Shown: piece by piece, positions 57,201-64,000 of the stretch
How positions within the stretch are numbered: position 1 is the first letter of the stretch
Layout: every line of letters begins with the position of its first letter
Origin: Liolophura sinensis
Lineage: Eukaryota; Mollusca; Polyplacophora; Chitonida; Chitonidae
Length of the DNA stretch: 64,000 nucleotides
Direction of reading: 5' to 3'
Assembly: GCF_032854445.1 (NCBI RefSeq)
Contig: NC_088295.1
Location: 48,347,385-48,411,384, forward strand
Position numbers and translations under genes: made by a program
The notes under the pieces: model-generated
The model's input: the letters and a program-made list of their open reading frames with translations, nothing else
The model's database searches: none
What the model was told of the DNA's origin: nothing

Positions 57201-60177
57201 TTGCTGTTAACTTACATGCTGTCAATGTAGTATAGATGGCCCAAAAGCCAGAGGGGTTGCTGTTAACTTACATGCTGTCAATGTAGTATAGATGGCCCAA
57301 AAGCCAGAGGGGCTGCTGTTGACTTACTTGCAGCCAATTTAGTATAAGTGGCCCGGAAGTCAGAGAAGGTGTTATTAATGTATTTGCAGCCAATGTAGTA
57401 TGGGTGGCCCTGAAACCAGAGAAGGTGTTGTTGACTTACTTGCAGCCAATGTGGTATAGGTGGCCCGGAAACCAGAGAAGGTGTTGTTGGAGTCAGTCTG
57501 GAACATCAGCCATAACCACCGTGCACCCGACGTCACAGAGAAGCCCGTGTCACAGAACTCTCCCAGTATCCCCTCATTTCGACTGCCATTGCGGAACTTC
57601 AACGAAAGAAAGAGAGAGTAATGAATCAGATACTGTTATGTGTAACCGTATACATGAATTCAGTATTTTACGGATATGATAATTACTCAAAATACGTTAA
57701 AGGACATAAGAAAAGTTTAGTTTACTTTTCTTAATACGTGGTATATGTTGTTGACTAACGTACAAACATATTAAAGTACAAAAAATGCCTCTCAGCTTTC
57801 TTCCTGGGGCGTCCATGGTGATAGCTGGCAATAAAACCTTGTTGGGGCTGAGCTCGAAGTAGGGGCGCAAAGCTGCTCCAGCGTTCCCTATATGTTCACC
57901 GTTGATGGTGTCATTTCCGAATATTTCCTAACATTGACGAAATATTATTAATAAATATAAAATATGCCTCAAAAGAGAAAACAAATTTTCAATTTCTTCT
58001 TCATTTCTCTTAAATTCATACTCTTCGCTTTACAGTGTCTTTTCATGTATCCCTTAAGGCTACTTCGTGAAACGACCAATCAGATTCTAGAACCTACAAA
58101 AGCTGTGTTCATTTTGCTTCACTCCTTAAAATAAAATTTATTTATTTTTAATAATGAATAAAAAAGATGTTTTGTATGGAGGAATAACATCACCTCGCAT
58201 ATAAGGACATTTTGTTCCCTTGTGATGTCTGTATATAAATATCGCTGACGCCGTTAGACGCAATTTACGTACAAAAAAGTCGCCTTGAGACTCCAGTAGC
58301 AATATAAACAGCCTTTTGATTGTCAACGTTTGTGTCAGCCCCTTCTGATTGCAACACTGTCTATGTTGTCCTCAACAACGAACCTGCCAATACCGCATCG
58401 GGTGAAGGGTATGTGTATACTCACGAGGTTTTTATCTATGACAAGTAAACAATCTGACACTTCATCTAAACGGGTAAACGGGTATCTGCAGAAATGAAAG
58501 ACTTCAGAAAGCATCTGTTCAACACCCTTTTACTCCACGCTTTTATCATCTACTTATGGTTGACTTCCTTGGTGTTAAGAAACTTCTAACAGCTCTTGTC
58601 ATTGGTTTAATGTCCTATAGATATTATTTTGTACAAGATCCAGTATAATCTGTTGTCTTTAATTTGCCCTTAATTCTATAGACAAACCAAGGGCTTGTGA
58701 ATCATCATTTCATTTGGGGCACGTCATGATAACCCAGTACTATAAATAATTCTAGGCCATTTACGTATGATACATTGCAATTTACGTCGCTGCATTTTTT
58801 TACCTCATTCTAGTTAATGAATAAAACCCTAACTGCACGAGGTAATGTGACTAGATGCTATACCGGTTACGTGTTATCATTTACCTATTACACATGCATC
58901 ACGCTGTTGTTGCTGCTGTGGTTTTTACCTTTGTGCTTTTATTATATTCTGTCTACGGCGAGATGAAAAGGATCTTCATCAACAACAAAGTTATCATTCG
59001 GCCATTTTTAATACCTTTACTTTATATGCACAAACAGGAATTATTGTGAAAATATTTGTAGCTGTTATCCGTATCAAAATTCATCCAGATTGCAACATAA
59101 CAGTACTTCAACCACACACTAATAAAAAGAATACCAAAATTTCCGAAAATGTTAAGCTAGATATCTTTCAAAACGTAATTCATACTTGGCAATGAGGCCC
59201 ATCGCTCTCAATGAATCACTTTTTACAAAACAGTGACAAGACAGAAAACTGTCCAAATAACCTTGACCAGCGCTCACATGTTAACCGTCACATGTTTACC
59301 TGAAGAAAGTCCCTACACTCGCCAGCCCGCCTCTCTCCTGTCATGCTAGCTGCCGTTATGATCACGTGATGGTTGGCCGGTGCTTGGAACCTCCAAATAC
59401 ATCTGATGGAGTTTGGGTAGTCATTGGGGTAGTTTGGAGAGGTTATCTCCCCTGTCTGGTTCACAGACAGCGTCAGGAAAAATCCACAGTCTGTAACAAA
59501 CCACACTGGCTTAAAAAGATAACTTCTGTACTTATTGATAGACCGTACCGAAGATCTTCCTTTCCACAACGGAGGTAAAAGGTCTTACTGTTTTAGTCGG
59601 CACTCTATTTTTGTGCGTACTTTCTTAAGGATTTCTGATGACAAATGGTTCTTTGTCTAACCAAGAGTTCCTCAAGTAACTGATACCTCTCAGTTGAAGC
59701 TAACTTAAAATTGAAATGTCAGCTTTGAAATCTTTACAGAAGACGAACATTGAAATGGTATAACATAGTTAATCGTGATTAAGCTCATTACTTTTAAGCC
59801 TATTTAAAAGCTTTTAAAACTATTTTTGGAAGCAAATAATCAAAATTGGTTGATTCGTTGACCAAAATGGTAATTACTCGATATTTTTTTTATTGTAAGA
59901 CTTACCTATTATATTTGTGGACGAATTACTTGGAATGATAAAGGCTAAAAAGAGAAGTTCACATTGAAATAAATAAACTGAGTTGGGCCTTATTACTCTT
60001 TTTACTCTTCACTTAAGCACTAATAAAATTAGATCACTAACTCCCATTCTAAAAGAGTTCTCTGTCTAATTAACGATGAAAAAAAGGAGTTATCTGGGTA
60101 GCAAATATGCTTGTTAACTTCGGCTACATTTAAATTAAGTATATTACTAGTTAGTGTATTTCAGGTGGTATGTATGA

Positions 60178-60239
<62 letters not shown>

Positions 60240-60900
60240 CTGTTTTACGCCATACTCAAGAATATTTCACTTATACGACGGCGGCCAGAATTATGACAGT
60301 AGGGAAACCGTGCAGAATCCGGGGGAAACTCACGATCCATCGACCATCTACATGTTGGCTCTCGCAATAGGCTGGAAGGGAACAATTGCTATTCTTTCCT
60401 TAAGCTATTTTTATCCTTATTTTAAGTTCTTATTTTTTGATATATTTATGTCTTTTACCGCAGTATTCAAGATTTTGTTTTCATTTACACGATCATTTTT
60501 ATGGATGGCCTTAAACTCTTAGTAACGCGAATTACATTAATACCCATATATCTTTTCTTCATAAAACTGTAATCGCATTGTATCTACACCTACTACAAAC
60601 CCCATATGATTTATTTATTGGTTTGATTGTTTTTTTACGCCGTACTCAAGAATATTTCACTTATACGATGGCGGCCAAACTCAATATGGCAATGTATATA
60701 CTTGTACACATAGCACAAATAAGAAGTCTACGTGACATCTTTACAACCGCTACGGAATTGTAGCCAAATTGAGCTTTTTGATATTTAAAAAGGTCTCGTA
60801 GATATATTAATTGTGTAAACGTACCTGAACTTAGAATCAGTAAAACAAAATAACAAGCTTCTACTGCCATCATACAGCCTACCATACGCCCTTGCGCCAT
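53926..60900 (-). CDS. CUB-LDLa single-pass membrane protein (complete gene)
   Basis: Five minus-strand exons, 60900-60825, 59490-59300, 57596-57440, 54951-54823 and 54224-53926, join in one frame: 852 nt, 283 residues. Order: signal peptide (1-25), one CUB domain (about 26-138), one LDLa module (about 143-180), TM helix (about 190-212) and a 70-residue cytoplasmic tail. CUB followed by LDLa next to the membrane is the layout of the NETO family and of CUB/LDLR-type co-receptors, but NETO proteins have two CUB domains and a longer tail, so this is at most a reduced relative. A role as an auxiliary or adhesion receptor is inference. The start ATG has G at -3 and +4. Phases are 1, 0, 1, 1. The CUB/LDLa intron starts in an array of duplicated splice donors. 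Confidence 0.85.
54695..54795 (+). repeat. dispersed repeat family C
   Basis: CACACTGTCGTCGCTGCTCT, GGCTTTACTCTCCTTGCTGC; ends 28 bp from the LDLa exon, inside the intron. Confidence 0.5.
54823..54951 (-). CDS. CUB-LDLa gene exon 4: LDL-receptor class A module
   Basis: 129 nt, phase 1 at both ends (acceptor CTTATTCGGCAG, donor GTGAGG). Encodes CKWFEYLCANRECVPMSYRC then DGDNDCGCSAGCDEIGC. The CDG..DC core is typical of LDLa. The usual D-G-S-D-E calcium motif is altered to GCSAGCDE, and the module has eight cysteines instead of six, so calcium binding and disulfide pairing may differ from the standard fold. Confidence 0.88.
   Translation of the reverse strand, partial: VVSGSSICALTGSVYQCHTGVTGTMIVAAQQVVTRSAVGVRA
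55075..55152 (+). mobile_element. SINE family B fragment, opposite orientation
   Basis: Complement of the family B core: GTCTGGTGTCTTCGGCATGG and GGACCGGTGTCAGTATCAAG. Confidence 0.5.
55160..57060. other. intron between CUB exon 2 and the LDLa exon; nothing recognised
   Basis: Single-copy-looking AT-rich intron. The short frames at 55832-56116 oppose one another and lack motifs. Confidence 0.45.
57069..57516. repeat. 56-bp minisatellite made of the CUB exon end plus its splice donor
   Basis: Units begin TGGCCC(G/A)(G/A)AA at about 57071, 57126, 57181, 57237, 57293, 57349, 57405 and 57461; the spacing is exactly 56 bp from 57181 onwards. On the minus strand each reads AACACCTTCTCTGGTTTCCG ... 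ACATTGGCTGCAA then GTAAGT. Six of seven units keep a GTAAGT donor; the unit at 57349 has ATACAT instead. Only the first in transcript order (57439-57434) is the donor that fits the LDLa exon. Confidence 0.92.
57440..57596 (-). CDS. CUB-LDLa gene exon 3: second half of CUB domain
   Basis: 157 nt, acceptor TTTCTTTCGTTGAAG (phase 0), donor GTAAGT (phase 1). Encodes FRNGSRNEGILGEFCDTGFS, then VTSGARWLWLMFQTDSNNTF, then SGFRATYTTLAAS, the usual CUB end (dG ... lG.FC ... L.v.F.sd ... GF.a.Y). Two N-glycosylation sequons (NGS, NNT). Confidence 0.85.
57600..59295. other. intron within the CUB domain; family C copy only
   Basis: No exon is seen. A family C copy lies at 58820-58940 (AAAACCCTAACTGCACGAGG, CACGCTGTTGTTGCTGCT). 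Confidence 0.5.
59300..59490 (-). CDS. CUB-LDLa gene exon 2: first half of CUB domain
   Basis: 191 nt, acceptor TTTGTTACAG (phase 1), donor GTAAAC (phase 0). Encodes CGFFLTLSVNQTGEITSPNY then PNDYPNSIRCIWRFQAPANH, ending GECRDFLQ. G.I.SPNYP..YPN...C.W.F is the CUB signature. With exon 3 the domain has the usual four cysteines. Confidence 0.9.
60178..60238. repeat. (GATT)n microsatellite joined to a SINE tail
   Basis: About 15 GATT units directly abutting the TTGGCTGTTTTACGCC end of the next SINE; it probably grew from the ATTGATTGG motif at the SINE 3' end. Confidence 0.95.
60226..60345 (-). mobile_element. MetaSINE-like SINE, partial
   Basis: CTGTTTTACGCCATACTCAA, GAATATTTCACTTATACGAC, GGCGGCCAGAATTATGACAG; head and much of the centre missing. 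Intronic in the CUB-LDLa gene. Confidence 0.7.
60609..60680 (-). mobile_element. MetaSINE-like fragment (3' end)
   Basis: TTTATTTATTGGTTTGATTG, ACGCCGTACTCAAGAATATT, TTATACGATGGCGGCCA. Confidence 0.7.
60825..60900 (-). CDS. CUB-LDLa gene exon 1: signal peptide
   Basis: 76 nt from ATG (context GACGCCATGG) to the donor GTACGT, phase 1. It encodes MAQGRMVGCMMAVEACYFVL then LILSS: a positive n-region, hydrophobic core and small residues before the CUB domain. The donor GTACGT is weaker than the others in this gene. Another minus-strand ATG at 60929-60931 is in a different frame. Confidence 0.75.
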
Positions 60901-60904
60901 GGCG

Positions 60905-61425
60905 TCTCCAGTTAGCCCAAACAACAAACATGGCGGAGTAATACTTAATATTCAGGGTCTGTCTAGATTCATACATCGGTGTATGAATATATAAATTGTC
61001 ATTGTGCCTGTGTCACACATCTGACCTGTCCATGGAACACGGGCACCAATGTCCTCTCCCGCCCCGTCTCCTAGGGAAAGGTATGTCGTACCATACACGT
61101 CCGAAGCGATCACGTGACATATTAGCTTTCGGTTGGCCATGTTCGCAGCTCGACTTGTACATTATCCGCTCTGAATCGTTACATTCACTCAATTGGAACT
61201 CGATCCTATCAACCACGCTCTCCTCATTGTGTCAAAGCTTTAATAGCTTAAAGTTAAGATAATAAAGTCGCGATTAACACGAATATAACCGACACAATTA
61301 ACCACTTGGACAGCATCCGAAGTTCACAAACTGGCAGTTGCTAGGGTTGGACACGGCTGCTCTCCCAAAATTAAGATCATTTTATTTTGCTACATTGTTG
61401 GTTTTAGTTACTTCTGTTCATTATT
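60905..61425. other. presumed promoter side of the CUB-LDLa gene
   Basis: Upstream flank of the gene on the minus strand. No TATA box or CpG-rich promoter can be supported. The overlapping frames on both strands carry no motif. Confidence 0.35.
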
Positions 61426-61428
61426 AAC

Positions 61429-61565
61429 ACCGCCCTGGTCGTTGGTTTTCCCCGGGCTCTGCCCAGTTTCCACCCACCATAATGCTGGCCGCCGTCGAAC
61501 AAGTGAAATATTCTTTAGTACAACGTAAATCACCAATCAAATAGATAAAATAAATAAATAAATCA
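61429..61565 (+). mobile_element. MetaSINE-like SINE, 5'-truncated
   Basis: TTCCCCGGGCTCTGCCCAGT, TTCCACCCACCATAATGCTG, GCCGCCGTCGAACAAGTGAA, ending in an (AAAT)n tail. Confidence 0.78.
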
Positions 61566-61660
61566 TTATTAAAACAAAAATTAAAATACATGTAAAGATT
61601 CCCAAACAAGTTGTCAATCGCTCTTCTAATTGTGTAATCTTCTTACTTTCAATCCAAATA

Positions 61661-61903
61661 CGGCCGAGGTGTTTAACGCGCAAGCGCAATGCACCGACGC
61701 AGTAGCCTCATCAATGCGGCTGCTGTGAGTTCAAGTGCAACTCATGCTGGCTTCTTCTCCCGTCGTACACTGGAAGCTCTTCCAGCAACGTGTGGATAGT
61801 CGTGGGTTTCCCACGGGTTCTGCTTGGTTTCCTCCCACCATAATGCTGGACGCGTAAGTGAAATATTCTTCAGTACGGCGTGAAACACTAATCAAATAAA
61901 TTG
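61661..61903 (+). mobile_element. near full-length MetaSINE-like SINE
   Basis: Diverged head (GAGGTGTTTAACGCGCAAGC ... GTGAGTTCAAGTGCAACTC), central domain, GCGTAAGTGAAATATTCTTC, CAATCAAATAAATT-type end. An internal gap removes part of CCGCCGTCGTATAAG. Confidence 0.78.
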
Positions 61904-62439
61904 AGACACGGGATGGTCTAAATGATCCCTGAATAACTTTTCGCAATCTGAAGATGAGATAAGAACATGCGTATCAGTGCGTTACATGAATGCCTTATCA
62001 TTTGTCATGGTGACATCTGAAGATGTGCCACCAATTAACTGTGGATTGTAGTGCATCAACTGTTTTATCAGTATTATTAAAGGCTTCCAATTCAGTTTAT
62101 GTGATATTGTGGAAAGGACTTAATCAGAATGTTCCGATTGCCGCCTTCTCGTTGGTCCTGTTGTCTTCTCCACTTAAAATGAAGCATTGAAATGTTGATT
62201 GGACCAACTGTCTGTCCTGTATTTAATATCGCACAAACTGAACAAGAAATCGTAACAAGAACTTTAACACAACAGAAAGGTCAAAAGTCATTCGACCGTT
62301 AAAAGTAGAGATGGGCGAGTCCGAATCTGAAGAAACTCAGCTGGATATGTAGAAATATTTCTAGATAACCAGCTGTGTTTATTCAGATTGGGCGAGTCCT
62401 TGTTCTCGATGTATGTACGATTGGTCAATAAGGTTAGGC

Positions 62440-62610
62440 GTTCAAATCCAGTTCTTGGTGGTTTCATTGCTGCCACATACACGTCAGGAAGTTTTTAGCA
62501 AAGGATGGTGGTCTCCACCGAGCTCTATTCGATTTCCCTCGATCACATGCCTAACCACCTTCGTCTAAGTGAAATATTCTTGAGTACAGCATAATACTAT
62601 AGTAAAAAAT
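62440..62610 (+). mobile_element. degenerate MetaSINE-like SINE
   Basis: AAATCCAGTTCTTGGTGGTT, GGATGGTGGTCTCCACCGAG, TCTAAGTGAAATATTCTTGA, GTACAGCATAA; old and strongly diverged. Confidence 0.5.
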
Positions 62611-63400
62611 GGCTGAGTTTTTAAATCAAACTCATTTGTCGCGAAGGTAAAGAAGTCCCCGCTGTGATCATGTGTCAAAAATGTTAAGTATTTGTTTTCT
62701 GATCTTCATTTGTGGTAATAGTAATTTATTTATTTAATAAGTCCTGTAGGAAAGCTACAGGAACTTGTTAAGCAAATAAATAAATAAATATGGACAATCT
62801 GTCTCGACTAATTTACACGTGGCCAATTTAACCAAGATATCGCTATACACTATGTCAAGGACGGGTGTTAAGATGTTTTTTGGTTTCATTATAGATGTAG
62901 TGACTTCAAGGTGGCCTGTGTCAAATCACTGATTAAACTAGGGAGCGCAAGGCTAGAACAAGGGAGATGACTCTCAAAGACCCTTGATACACTGAGTACA
63001 AATACGGTAACCGAATCACGCGGTCATGGAGGGTAATAGCAACACATTTTAAAGCCCATCTTGTCGTACTGCCATATTTGCCGACAGGAATGAAATTTAG
63101 AGCGTAGATCTTCAAGGTAGATATTTAGCTGCCGCTTAATCGGTAAATCCGCTTTCGTAGCTCTAGAAGGGGCGATTCTGGGTGTGTGGGTTGTTTATAC
63201 CGCTTTCCACGATAGATGAGCGATGTTATTCACAATATACTAAATGAGGGCTGGTGTAAGCAACGAAACGAAACGAAACGTCCGGTAGTGTTATTAAAGA
63301 AGTCAAATAACATCGGTATATAGAAAGAAAATGATGCTTACAATCCAGTTATAAAGTATAATACAACGGTAAATTTGTACAGCACTTTATTTCCGCAGTT
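62611..63400. other. no gene seen
   Basis: Short (AAAT)n and inverted TAAATAAAT tracts around 62720-62790 and a (GAAAC)n run at 63261-63280; nothing coding. Confidence 0.4.
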
Positions 63401-63750
63401 TTCATACGGTTATTCAGGAACAAATAACCAGGTACACCAATAAATAACATTTTTAAGATTGAGAAACTCTAGAAAAATTTGGTCCCTGGCCCCATTATCC
63501 CAAGTCTTCGCAGAAAGACTTCGTTCTGTGAATGGTGTCATCTTAATGACGTGTTAAATCCGCTAATGATACAAGCGCAGGTTTCATACGGTTATTTAGG
63601 AACAAATAACCAGGTACACCAATAAATAACATTTTTAAGATTGAGAAACTCTAGAAGAATTCGGTCCCTGGTCCCTGTAGAAAGACTTCGTTCTGTGAAT
63701 GAAGTCATCTTAATGACGGGTTACATCCGCTAATGATACAATGGAGGAAA
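63401..63750. repeat. direct repeat, two copies about 165-182 bp
   Basis: TTCATACGGTTATTCAGGAA ... GAGAAACTCTAG ... AAAGACTTCGTTCTGTGAAT ... CGCTAATGATACAA occurs at 63401-63575 and again at 63583-63741. The second copy lacks about 16 bp. A tandem duplication with high identity. Confidence 0.88.
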
Positions 63751-64000
63751 GGATTGAAATAGTGAGGTTTAATGACATATCTACAGTACTTTGACCATGC
63801 CTTTGCAAAACATTTTCCCCAAACTTACGAGTTAAAAGAATTGCCATGTCGGCAAAATATTTTCTTGGTGGGTATATCCCCCAAAAATGTGTTTAAATAG
63901 CAATGTTGTAGAGTATACATCTAGCGTAGACAGACTTCTAACGATATCTTGGCAATTACAGTCCCAAGAAAAATGCATTTCAATATAAACACCTCAATAA

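Overview
This is a window of eukaryotic genomic DNA. It is AT-rich, with short exons bounded by GT/AG splice sites, long repeat-filled introns, and many tRNA-derived SINEs. Their internal domain and (TTTA)n-type tail match the MetaSINE-like elements common in molluscs. The gene content (SUEL/rhamnose-binding-lectin-like domains, a CUB-LDLa receptor, an aminergic-type GPCR) also fits a lophotrochozoan, most likely a bivalve. That species call is inference; nothing was searched against a database. Most long single-frame ORFs here are not genes. The real coding content is a set of exons whose reading phases fit together exactly.

Region 1 (about 8.7-18.2 kb, + strand): the 3' part of a membrane receptor gene. 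Three exons of 345-348 nt each encode a divergent SUEL-lectin-like domain. They alternate with three Thr/Pro/Ser-rich linker exons, and a transmembrane (TM) exon and a basic/acidic cytoplasmic-tail exon follow. Every intron from the first lectin exon to the TM exon is phase 1. The 5' end (signal peptide) was not found and may lie in or beyond the first 8.7 kb.

Region 2 (about 18.7-38.6 kb, + strand): a dead copy of the third linker exon at 18.7 kb, then about 15 kb of repeats. After these come a small linker exon (34.3 kb), a second TM exon (36.4 kb) with the same 85-nt length and phases as the first, and a 466-residue cytoplasmic tail (37.2-38.6 kb). No lectin exon lies in between. These exons are therefore either an alternative membrane anchor and tail for the Region 1 gene, or the 3' end of a tandem paralogue.

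Region 3 (about 45.8-50.1 kb, - strand): a complete two-exon class A GPCR of 369 residues. Its TM3 and TM7 motifs are of aminergic (muscarinic/histamine-like) type, and the single intron interrupts TM4.

Region 4 (about 53.9-60.9 kb, - strand): a complete five-exon gene for a 283-residue type I membrane protein: signal peptide, one CUB domain, one LDLa module, TM, and a short tail ending in three 10-residue repeats.

Repeats: at least 20 copies or fragments of one MetaSINE-like family (two intact copies with perfect 12-13 bp target duplications), a second tRNA-derived SINE family, a third dispersed family with about ten copies, hairpin MITE-like elements, a small TIR element with a broken Myb/SANT-like reading frame, a LINE 3' relic, and several minisatellites. 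The most unusual pattern is that two tandem arrays are made of splice junctions (a 5' splice site in the CUB gene and a 3' splice site in the second TM exon), and a third array sits directly on the GPCR donor site.
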